Source: Rhodoferax sp.
GTDB lineage: Bacteria; Pseudomonadota; Gammaproteobacteria; Burkholderiales; Burkholderiaceae_C
DNA: 40,479 nt
Assembly (NCBI GenBank): GCA_009693325.1
Contig: SHXM01000007.1
Span: 1-40,479 of the forward strand
Direction of reading: 5' to 3'
Shown here: positions 8,701-15,272 of the stretch, one piece after another
How positions within the stretch are numbered: the first letter of the stretch is position 1
How the letters are laid out: each line of letters begins with the position of its first letter
The notes under the pieces: generated by a model
Told to the model about the DNA's origin: nothing
Database searches by the model: none
Seen by the model: the letters and a program-made list of their open reading frames with translations, nothing else
Position numbers and translations under genes: made by a program

Positions 8701-8928
8701 CGTGGCCGGCAGATTGCCCTGACTTATCTATCGGGGCCAGTCGAGCCTACGGTCGCAGCACGGCGCCCAGTGCAGCAAATACAGCGGAGTTGCCGGCCAT
8801 GCACCTAGCGCCTCCAGAAACTGTGATCCACCGCGACAATCACCCACCTAGCTGCTGCGATCGCAACCGTCAGAGTTGTGGGTGTATCGGGTTCATCCCG
8901 TTAGCAACAGTTTGTCGCGCGAACGGCC
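8701..8928. other. Convergent intergenic region, no recognisable content
   Basis: This stretch separates the sugar ABC operon from the convergent dehydrogenase gene. I see no ribosome site, no convincing hairpin-plus-T-run terminator and no gene. A reading frame crosses it, but its translation is not recognisable. Confidence 0.5.
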
Positions 8929-9903
8929 TTAGTAGCCAAGCCTTTTATCCACCAAATTTGCCAATGCTTCACCGCGACTAAAACAACCCAGGTTGACAAT
9001 GAAAAACCGCATCGCATCATCAACCCAGGTCTGGGTGTGGTCGGCACAATGGGGTGACAGCAGCAGATTGTCCATGGCGTAAAACGGGTGATCCTGGGGC
9101 AGGGGTTCCTGGTCGAAGACGTCCAGGGCGGCGCCGCGGATGGACTTGTTGCGCAGCGCTGCCAGCAGCCCTGCCTCGTCGACCACTGGGCCGCGTCCCA
9201 CGTTGATCAGCACACCAGAGGGTTTCATCGCGCCAATAGCAGCGGCGCCAACCAGGCCCCGGGTGTCGGGCGTCAAGGGTGCTGCCACCACCACATAGTC
9301 GCTGTGGCGCATCAACTCCAAAATATCTGACTGGCCCATCACCTCGTCGACAAGGCTGTCGGCCCGGGACTTGTCAGGCTGGCGTCGCAGCGCGATCACC
9401 TGCATGCCCAGGCCCTTGGCCTGTGCCGCTGCGGCACGGCCGATGTCACCGTAGCCAACAATGCCCATAGTCCTGCCATGCAGCTCCTCGACATCAAACT
9501 GCTCCCAGCGGCCGGCTGCCTGGTTACGCAGCATGCGACGAAAATCTTTGGCAAAAAACAACATGGCTGCTGCAACAAACTCACCAAGCGAGCGGCTGTA
9601 GACGCCGCTGCTGTTGGTCAGTGGCACGGGGCTGTCCACCAGGGCGGGGAACAACAGGGTGTCGAGTCCGGCCGCCCGTGTATGCACCCAGCGCAACTTG
9701 GGCGCCATAGCGAAAACCTGTTGCACCAGGCTCCGCGAGGCTGACCACACCAGCATGGCGTCGGCAACCGGGGCGGCTTGCTCGAACAGTTCCGGGCTCT
9801 GTCCGACAACGATATTGGTCGTGTCGCGCAAAGGATTCAGCATTTTCAGTTGCGGCTCGGCCGGGTCGGCGAGCACGAGCAGGGTAACGGTATCTTTTTG
9901 CAT
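8929..9903 (-). CDS. D-2-hydroxyacid dehydrogenase (NAD(P)-binding)
   Basis: A 324-residue cytosolic enzyme of the D-isomer 2-hydroxyacid dehydrogenase family, interconverting 2-oxo acids and D-2-hydroxy acids (for example glyoxylate/glycolate or hydroxypyruvate/glycerate). Seen: nucleotide-binding GYGDIG at 150-155, catalytic Arg237 in NVGRGPVVDE, Glu266 in DVFDQEPLP and His285 in SPHCADHT. RRQPD after the second strand of the Rossmann fold may favour NADP. A ribosome site AAGGAG lies 9 bases before the ATG. It is divergent from the dehalogenase-like gene at 10001. Because that enzyme would release glycolate from a haloacetate, a glyoxylate/glycolate role here is tempting but is inference. 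Confidence 0.9.
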   Translation of the reverse strand: MQKDTVTLLVLADPAEPQLKMLNPLRDTTNIVVGQSPELFEQAAPVADAMLVWSASRSLVQQVFAMAPKLRWVHTRAAGLDTLLFPALVDSPVPLTNSSGVYSRSLGEFVAAAMLFFAKDFRRMLRNQAAGRWEQFDVEELHGRTMGIVGYGDIGRAAAAQAKGLGMQVIALRRQPDKSRADSLVDEVMGQSDILELMRHSDYVVVAAPLTPDTRGLVGAAAIGAMKPSGVLINVGRGPVVDEAGLLAALRNKSIRGAALDVFDQEPLPQDHPFYAMDNLLLSPHCADHTQTWVDDAMRFFIVNLGCFSRGEALANLVDKRLGY

Positions 9904-9932
9904 GGGATCCAGCTCCTTCTATTTTTAGCTTT

Positions 9933-9942
9933 TCGATATCGA
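9933..9942. promoter_or_regulatory. Short palindrome in divergent promoter region
   Basis: TCGATATCGA is a perfect 10-bp palindrome in the AT-rich part of the 97-bp gap between the divergent dehydrogenase and dehalogenase-like genes. A regulator could use it to control both, but a 10-bp palindrome is weak evidence. Confidence 0.2.
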
Positions 9943-10000
9943 TATTAATCGCTGCCGTGCGCTACCCTTGAGGCCCTACCCTTTGAGCACCAGGCCCAAC

Positions 10001-10936
10001 ATGTCCAACCCGCCGATGCCCCCACCCTGGTTTGATGCCTTTGAGCGTCGTGCCTTTCAGCTGCCCCAGGCCAGCCTGCACGCCCGCCTGCCACGCGGCG
10101 CACCTGACGGCCGGCCAGCCTTGCTGCTGCTGCACGGTTTCCCGCAAACCCATGCGATGTGGCAGCGGGTGGCGGCCCGGCTGGCCCAGGACTTTTACCT
10201 GGTGATGCCAGATCTGCGCGGCTACGGCGACTCCAGCAAACCGGCGGGCCTGCCCGACCACAGCAACTACAGCAAGCGTGCCCTGGCGCAAGATATGGCT
10301 CATTTGATGGATGCGCTGGGTGTGTCACGCTTTGCGGTCTGCGGCCATGACCGGGGCGGCCGGGTGGCGCACCGTCTGGCACTGGACCACCCAGGCCGGG
10401 TGAGCCAGCTGTGCGTGATTGACATCGCGCCCACCCTGGACATGTACACCGGCACCGACATGGCCTTTGCCAAAGCCTACTACCACTGGTTTCACCTGAT
10501 ACAGCCAGCACCTCTGCCCGAGACCATGATTGGCGGCAACCCGCTGCCCTACCTGCACCACAAGCTTGGCGGCTGGGGCACCGGAGGCTTGGCACAGATC
10601 GAGCCCCAGGCGCTGGCCGAGTATGAGCGCTGCTTCGTGCTGCCCGGCACCACCCATGCCATTTGCGAGGACTACCGGGCCAGTGCCGGCATTGACTTGG
10701 AGCACGACCGCGAGAGCCGAGCCCGGGGTGAAAAAATCGCCTGCGACACCCTGGTGCTGTGGGGCGAGCGCGGTGTGGTGCAGCGGCTGTTTGAGCCGCT
10801 GGCACTGTGGCAGGCGCAGTGCGTAGGCCAGGTCAGCGGCCACGCCATGCCGGCCGGGCACTTTATCCCGGAGGAGTTGCCAGAGGCCACAGCGGCGGCG
10901 CTGGCCGGGTTTTTGACGCCTCTGAGGATGGGCTGA
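10001..10936 (+). CDS. Alpha/beta hydrolase, fluoroacetate (haloacetate) dehalogenase-like
   Basis: A 311-residue hydrolase that would convert a haloacetate plus water to glycolate plus halide. Key residues line up with the well-studied Rhodopseudomonas palustris enzyme (recalled numbering Asp110, Arg111, Arg114, Asp134, His155, Trp156, Trp185, Tyr219, His280), mostly at a constant offset of 7. Here these are nucleophile Asp117 with Arg118 and Arg121 in GHDRGGRVAHR, Asp141, the halide pocket His162-Trp163 and Tyr225, and His287 in GHFIPEE. Trp192 is also kept. The ATG at 10001 is chosen by family length; an upstream TTG is less likely. Three bases separate it from the next gene (SDR). Some homologues hydrolyse chloroacetate or other substrates, so fluoride release is not proven. 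Confidence 0.85.
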   Translation: MSNPPMPPPWFDAFERRAFQLPQASLHARLPRGAPDGRPALLLLHGFPQTHAMWQRVAARLAQDFYLVMPDLRGYGDSSKPAGLPDHSNYSKRALAQDMAHLMDALGVSRFAVCGHDRGGRVAHRLALDHPGRVSQLCVIDIAPTLDMYTGTDMAFAKAYYHWFHLIQPAPLPETMIGGNPLPYLHHKLGGWGTGGLAQIEPQALAEYERCFVLPGTTHAICEDYRASAGIDLEHDRESRARGEKIACDTLVLWGERGVVQRLFEPLALWQAQCVGQVSGHAMPAGHFIPEELPEATAAALAGFLTPLRMG

Positions 10937-10939
10937 TCG

Positions 10940-11668
10940 ATGGATGATGCATCAACTCATAACGTCCACTCTTGGCCAGAGGGCGGTCTGGCGCTGGTGA
11001 TCGGCGCCAGCGGCGGCATTGGCGCGGCCCTGCTGGCACGCCTGCAGCAAGATGCCCGCTTTGCCCGGGTTCTCGGGCTGTCACGCCACAGCCAGCCGAC
11101 GCTCGACCTACTGGACGAGGCCAGCATCGCGCAGGCCGCCGCCCACGTGGCCGGGCTGGGTGTGCCACTGCGCTTGCTGATCGACGCCACCGGCCTGCTG
11201 CATGGCCAGGGACTGCAGCCTGAAAAAAACTGGCAGCAGCTCGACCCGGTGCAGATGGCGCAGGCCTTTGCCATCAATGCCATCGGGCCGGCGCTGTTGA
11301 TGAAGCATTTTTTGCCACTGCTGCCGCGCGAAGGGCGTGCGGTGTTTGCCACCCTGTCGGCTAAGGTCGGCAGCATCGGTGACAACCACTTGGGCGGCTG
11401 GTACAGCTACCGCGCCAGCAAGGCGGCACTCAACCAGCTGGTGCGCACCGCCGCCATCGAGCTGCGCCGGCGCCAGCCCCAGGCGCTGTGCGTGGCGCTG
11501 CACCCGGGCACGGTGGCCACCGCCCTGTCCGCACCCTTTGCCAAAACCGGCCTGCAGGTGCAATCGCCGGACCATGCCGCGGCGCGCCTGCTGGGCGTGA
11601 TCGGGGGCCTGCAAGCCGCTGACTCGGGCGGTTTCTTCAACCACGACGGCAGCGCCCTGCCCTGGTGA
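10940..11668 (+). CDS. Short-chain dehydrogenase/reductase (C-factor/CsgA-like SDR)
   Basis: A 242-residue SDR. Seen: the cofactor loop GASGGIG at 22-28, the NAIGP block near 113-117, catalytic Ser140 (TLSAKVGSI), and Tyr157-x3-Lys161 in YSYRASK. The order of motifs and HPGTVATALSAPF near the end match the CsgA/C-factor-like branch of SDRs, whose substrates are mostly unknown. It starts 3 bp after the dehalogenase-like gene and must be co-transcribed with it. Whether the two act on one substrate is not known. A hairpin with a T-run lies about 40 bp downstream. Confidence 0.9.
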   Translation: MDDASTHNVHSWPEGGLALVIGASGGIGAALLARLQQDARFARVLGLSRHSQPTLDLLDEASIAQAAAHVAGLGVPLRLLIDATGLLHGQGLQPEKNWQQLDPVQMAQAFAINAIGPALLMKHFLPLLPREGRAVFATLSAKVGSIGDNHLGGWYSYRASKAALNQLVRTAAIELRRRQPQALCVALHPGTVATALSAPFAKTGLQVQSPDHAAARLLGVIGGLQAADSGGFFNHDGSALPW

Positions 11669-11921
11669 GGCGCGCTGCCCGGGCAGGCGAGGACCGTAGC
11701 CTTTCAAACCGAGACGGTTTTTGAAAATACCTGAGGCCGGGCAAGTCCTCAAAGTGCTGTGCCGTAGTTTTGATCGGCACCAGCTGGATCACGCCATTGA
11801 TCGCGAAGAGGCTGATCGGGTTGCCGGGCAGGACGACACTGGGCCGCCTGATTTCAATCGCAAGGACACGGCTCAACTTGGACGAAACGACCACGCCTCG
11901 GTGCTCCAAATACCGAGCCAA
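11637..11921 (-). pseudogene. Degenerate AbrB/MazE-like DNA-binding (antitoxin) remnant
   Basis: The minus frame reads GVVVSSKLSRVLAIEIRR, then VVLPGNPISLF, AINGVIQLVPIK and HFEDLPGL. This keeps the spacing of a swapped-hairpin AbrB antitoxin (consensus VSSKGQVVIPKEIRRALGLKPG) but has lost the conserved GQVVIPK core. It has only TTG or GTG starts, no ribosome site, and its tail runs into the SDR gene on the other strand. No toxin gene is adjacent. The rest of this roughly 300-bp gap holds only the hairpin at 11706-11722. I read it as a decaying antitoxin. The alternative is a chance resemblance, though the unbroken PG-NPISLF-x4-VIQLVPI stretch argues against that. Confidence 0.5.
11706..11722 (+). 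terminator. Probable intrinsic terminator after the SDR gene
   Basis: AAACCG (11706-11711), loop AGA, CGGTTT (11715-11720), then two further T. Outer pairing with TTTC/GAAA extends the stem with a small bulge. It lies 38 bp past the SDR stop and inside the degenerate AbrB-like frame of the other strand. Confidence 0.45.
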
Positions 11922-11968
11922 CCCCAGTCCCCATCGCAGTCTGTTATGGTCAGGTCCCCAGGAGTTTC

Positions 11969-13606
11969 ATGATGCTGTACCGACTCAAGGCCATCTTTGC
12001 GTTGCGCTACGCCACGCTGGCTTGTTGCGTCTTAGTGCTGTTGCTGAGCCTGTTTCTGCTGCTGGTCTATGGCATGGGATGGGGCCTGCTCCTGGGCGCA
12101 GCCGGTTTGGTGGCGCTGGGTGTGCATGACCTACTGCAAACCCACCACTCGATCCTGCGTAACTACCCGGTGATCGGTCATCTGCGTTTTGTGCTGGAGT
12201 TCGTTCGGCCAGAGATCCGGCAGTATTTCATCGAAAGCGACAACGAGGCAGCTCCGTTTTCACGCTCACAGCGCTCGCTGGTTTACCAGCGCGCCAAGGG
12301 TGAATCCGACAAACGCCCGTTTGGTACCCAGCTTGATGTGCAGGCCCCTGGCTTCGAATGGATCAACCATTCAGTAGCACCAAGCCAGCTGGCCACCCAC
12401 GACTTTCGCATCACCATCGGCCCAGAAACTGCCCAGCCTTACAGCGCCAGTGTGTTCAATATTTCGGCCATGAGCTTCGGCGCATTGAGTGCCAATGCCA
12501 TTTTGGCGCTCAACGCCGGCGCCAAGCGCGGCAGCTTTGCGCATGACACCGGCGAAGGCTCGATCTCGGCCTACCACCGAGTGCATGGCGGCGACCTGGT
12601 TTGGGAAATCGGCTCGGGCTACTTTGGCTGCCGCCATGCTGACGGCAGCTTTGACCCCGAGAAGTTTGCCCACAGCGCCCGCGATCCGCAGGTGAAGCTG
12701 ATTGAGATCAAGCTCAGCCAGGGTGCCAAGCCGGGCCACGGCGGCGTGCTGCCAGGGCCCAAGGTCACGCCCGAAATCGCCGCTGCCCGGGGCGTGCCAA
12801 TGGGGGTGGACTGTGTTTCACCAGCGGCCCACAGTGCTTTTGACACGCCGTTGGAGATGATGCAGTTCATCGTCCGTTTGCGCGAACTCTCGGGCGGCAA
12901 GCCCACCGGCTTCAAGCTGTGCATTGGCCATCCCTGGGAATGGTTTGCCATGGTCAAGGCCATGTTGGCCAGCGGCATCACGCCAGACTTCATTGTGGTC
13001 GACGGCTCCGAGGGCGGCACGGGTGCGGCGCCGGTAGAGTTCACTGACCATGTCGGCTCGCCGCTGCAAGAGGGTCTGCTGCTGGTGCACAACACCCTGC
13101 GCGGTGCCGGCTTGCGCGGGCGCATCCGCCTGGGCTGCGCCGGCAAGGTGGTGAGCGCCTTTGATATCGCCCGCATGATGGCCTTGGGCGCCGACTGGTG
13201 CAACAGCGCGCGCGGCTTCATGTTTGCGCTGGGCTGCATACAAGCCCAGAGCTGCCACACCGGCCGATGCCCGACCGGCGTCACCACCCAGGACCCTGTG
13301 CGACAGCGGTCCCTGGTGGTGCCCGACAAGGCGGTTCGGGTCTATAACTTTCATCAGCAAACCCTGCACGCGCTGCAAGAGCTGGTGCAGGCCGCCGGCC
13401 TGCAGCACCCGAGCGATATCACCGCCCATCACATCGTGCGCCGGGGCAGCGACCACCGAGTCAGCTCGCTGGCGCAGCTTATGCCGAGCCAGCTGCCAGA
13501 AGGCGCACTGCTGAAAGCCGACTTGAGCGGCCTGCCGCTGATCTACAGCCAGCATTGGCCAGCGGCGGTGGCGGATAGTTTTGGCTTGCAGAAGGTGGAG
13601 TTGTAG
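11969..13606 (+). CDS. FMN-binding glutamate-synthase-domain protein with N-terminal membrane anchor
   Basis: A 545-residue stand-alone relative of the synthase domain of GltB. The first 50 residues hold two close hydrophobic segments (LACCVLVLLLSLFLLLVYGM and LLLGAAGLVALGV), so it is membrane-anchored. The catalytic-type barrel follows: NISAMSFGALS, GSFAHDTGEGSIS, KPGHGGVLPGPKVT, VVDGSEGGTGAAP and RLGCAGKVVSAFD, matching the FMN site. A 3Fe-4S motif C-x5-C-x4-C is at Cys423, Cys429, Cys434. It lacks the glutaminase domain, so it is not a full glutamate synthase. Such FMN_GLU proteins are widespread and of unsettled function. Two adjacent ATGs (11969, 11972) follow AGGAG; the second is better spaced. 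Confidence 0.9.
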   Translation: MMLYRLKAIFALRYATLACCVLVLLLSLFLLLVYGMGWGLLLGAAGLVALGVHDLLQTHHSILRNYPVIGHLRFVLEFVRPEIRQYFIESDNEAAPFSRSQRSLVYQRAKGESDKRPFGTQLDVQAPGFEWINHSVAPSQLATHDFRITIGPETAQPYSASVFNISAMSFGALSANAILALNAGAKRGSFAHDTGEGSISAYHRVHGGDLVWEIGSGYFGCRHADGSFDPEKFAHSARDPQVKLIEIKLSQGAKPGHGGVLPGPKVTPEIAAARGVPMGVDCVSPAAHSAFDTPLEMMQFIVRLRELSGGKPTGFKLCIGHPWEWFAMVKAMLASGITPDFIVVDGSEGGTGAAPVEFTDHVGSPLQEGLLLVHNTLRGAGLRGRIRLGCAGKVVSAFDIARMMALGADWCNSARGFMFALGCIQAQSCHTGRCPTGVTTQDPVRQRSLVVPDKAVRVYNFHQQTLHALQELVQAAGLQHPSDITAHHIVRRGSDHRVSSLAQLMPSQLPEGALLKADLSGLPLIYSQHWPAAVADSFGLQKVEL

Positions 13607-13630
13607 CCCGGGATTTTTGCCAACTGACTC

Positions 13631-13663
13631 GTACAATATCATTTTTGAAAAACAGATTTGTAC
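13631..13663. promoter_or_regulatory. Nested symmetric dyad at the DUF4143 ATPase promoter/start
   Basis: Outer arms GTACAA (13631-13636) and TTGTAC (13658-13663) and inner arms TTTTT (13642-13646) and AAAAA (13648-13652) share the same centre, base 13647, with 5-base spacers on both sides. The element ends 3 bases before the ATG at 13667. TACAAT at 13632-13637 is a good -10 hexamer. It could be an autoregulatory operator or a leader hairpin that hides the start. Confidence 0.5.
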
Positions 13664-13666
13664 AGA

Positions 13667-14863
13667 ATGCCGACTCCGATTGATTTGATTCCACGACAAG
13701 CCCGCCATGCGCTTACCAGGATCAGTCAGGCTTTTCCGGTGCTCGCCCTGACTGGCCCGCGCCAGTCAGGCAAAACCACGCTGTCACGCAGCAGTTTTCC
13801 AGACAAACCCTATCGCACCCTGGAAGACCCGGAGACCCGGCAGCTGGCGATGGCTGATCCAAGGGCATTTTTGGCTCAGTTCCCGGACGGCGCCGTGCTC
13901 GACGAAATTCAACGCTTGCCTGAGCTGCTGTCCTATTTGCAGGGGGTGGTGGACAGCCAGCGTCGCATGGGGCTGTTCGTCATCACCGGCTCGCAGCAAT
14001 TCGGGCTGCTGCAAAGCATCACGCAAACCTTGGCTGGACGGGTTGGCTTGGTCGAGTTGCTGCCACTCAGCCTGGCCGAAATTGCCAGCCGGAAAACGAT
14101 CAACAAGGACCAGCTCAATACCCTGATGTTCACCGGCGCCTACCCCGCGCTGTACGACCCGCTCCGCGCCAGCGCGCTGCAACCGGGTGACTGGTACAGG
14201 GCCTACGTTTCGACCTATGTGGATCGCGATGTGCGCCAGGTTCTGGGTGTGCGTGACCTGGCGACTTTCGAGCGTTTTGTCCTGATGTGTGCATCGCGCA
14301 GTGGCCAGTTGCTGAATGTGCAGGCACTGGCCGCCGATTGCGGGATCAGCGCCTCCAGTGCTCGGCAATGGCTCAGCGTGCTCGAGGCCAGTTACCTGGT
14401 GCGCCTGCTGCAGCCCTGGCACGAAAACTTTGGCAAGCGGCTGGTGAAAATGCCAAAACTGTATTTTTTGGATACCGGCCTGCTGTGCTGGCTGCTGCGC
14501 GTAGAGAACCCGACGGCTCTGGCAACGCACGCCATGCGTGGGCCGATTTTTGAGACCTGGGTCATAACCGAGACACTGAAGCACCGGCTCAACCAGGGTC
14601 TGGCGGCCGACATTTATTTTTGGCGTGACAACCACGGGGTGGAAATCGACCTGCTGTACCCGCACCTGAACCAGCTTTTCCCGGTCGAGATCAAATCCGG
14701 CACCACCTTCAGCGCAGACTGGCTCAAGGCCTGCCAACGCTTTGCACAATTTGCCGGTGAACGAAGTGGCCCGGCGACGGTGGTTTTTGGTGGCGAATAC
14801 AGCTTTGAGACCCAGGGTACCCGTGTCATGTCATGGCGTGGCTTCTCACCCACGAGTGGGTGA
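13667..14863 (+). CDS. AAA-family ATPase with DUF4143 (PD-(D/E)XK-like C-terminus)
   Basis: A 398-residue ATPase of the AAA_14/DUF4143 type. Seen: Walker A GPRQSGKT at 30-37, Walker B GAVLDEIQR at 75-83, ITGSQQF sensor near 107-112, LLPLSLAE near 131-138, and a winged-helix-like stretch ISASSARQWLSVLEASYLV near 227-245. The C-terminal VEIDLL (325-330) followed by PVEIKSG (339-345) gives Asp328, Glu341 and Lys343 in the spacing of a PD-(D/E)XK nuclease core. The family is common in bacteria and archaea and lacks a settled role; defence or mobile-element functions have been suggested. The ATG at 13667 is chosen for the family start; it has no clear ribosome site. Its stop lies inside a palindrome that also holds the stop of the convergent PIN gene. 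Confidence 0.88.
   Translation: MPTPIDLIPRQARHALTRISQAFPVLALTGPRQSGKTTLSRSSFPDKPYRTLEDPETRQLAMADPRAFLAQFPDGAVLDEIQRLPELLSYLQGVVDSQRRMGLFVITGSQQFGLLQSITQTLAGRVGLVELLPLSLAEIASRKTINKDQLNTLMFTGAYPALYDPLRASALQPGDWYRAYVSTYVDRDVRQVLGVRDLATFERFVLMCASRSGQLLNVQALAADCGISASSARQWLSVLEASYLVRLLQPWHENFGKRLVKMPKLYFLDTGLLCWLLRVENPTALATHAMRGPIFETWVITETLKHRLNQGLAADIYFWRDNHGVEIDLLYPHLNQLFPVEIKSGTTFSADWLKACQRFAQFAGERSGPATVVFGGEYSFETQGTRVMSWRGFSPTSG
14846..14863. repeat. 18-bp inverted repeat containing both stop codons of a convergent gene pair
   Basis: TCACCCACGAGTGGGTGA has 8-bp perfect arms around GA. The right arm ends in the TGA of the DUF4143 ATPase, and the left arm is the reverse complement of the TGA of the PIN gene. 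The 18-bp overlap of the two genes is exactly this element. It can form a hairpin in both transcripts but lacks a T-run. Confidence 0.6.
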
Positions 14864-15253
14864 CACCCCCACCCCCAGCGGCAGCAGTCGCTTGGCCAGC
14901 CGCAGCACCAGCGCATCCTTGCTCAGCAGCTGGGCACGGTGGGCCACGGCCAGGTCGATGAACATCTGGTCGTCTGGGTCTCGGCAGCGCACGGCGCAGC
15001 GAGGCGCCACCTCCACCACCGACACCAACGCGTCCCACTGCGCCAGCAGGGAGGCCAGGCTGTGGCCCAGGCGGGCCAGCACCGGGGCGATTTTGGGGTA
15101 GGCCAGCACACGCGCCAGCTCCTCGCGCATCGGTGGCGTGGCCAGCCAGCGCAGTTGTTGTTGGTCCAGCGCCTGGCGCAGCCCCTGCACCTGCGGGTTT
15201 TGGAACATTAGCAGGTCCAGCACGATGTTGGTGTCAAGCACCACTTGCGTCAT
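14846..15253 (-). CDS. PIN-domain protein, putative toxin (TIGR00305/COG1569 family)
   Basis: A 135-residue PIN-domain protein, the fold of VapC-type RNases. Seen: VLDTNIVLDLL with Asp7, Glu45 in MREELARVL, Asp92/Asp94/Asp95 in RDPDDQMFIDLA, and Asp113 in LLSKDALV; these acidic residues would bind Mg or Mn. The branch is annotated as a putative toxin component, yet no antitoxin-like small gene is beside it. The upstream gene on the same strand is an RNA methyltransferase 19 bp away, so it is probably co-transcribed with housekeeping genes. The ATG at 15253 matches the family start; longer in-frame extension upstream is not conserved-looking. Either an orphan toxin or a domesticated RNase. Confidence 0.85.
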   Translation of the reverse strand: MTQVVLDTNIVLDLLMFQNPQVQGLRQALDQQQLRWLATPPMREELARVLAYPKIAPVLARLGHSLASLLAQWDALVSVVEVAPRCAVRCRDPDDQMFIDLAVAHRAQLLSKDALVLRLAKRLLPLGVGVSPTRG

Positions 15254-15272
15254 GCCCAGGCCTCGGTGGGCT

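Noticed and set aside
8863-8981. Possible transposase scrap (CRANGLSSQAFY resembles an IS3-type helix-turn-helix)
   Set aside because: The similarity is a dozen residues only, there are no terminal inverted repeats, and it overlaps the end of the real dehydrogenase gene on the other strand.
11675-11686. CTGCCCGGGCAG palindrome after the SDR gene
   Set aside because: Twelve-base GC palindromes are common in such DNA and no T-run follows; the hairpin at 11706-11722 is the better terminator candidate.
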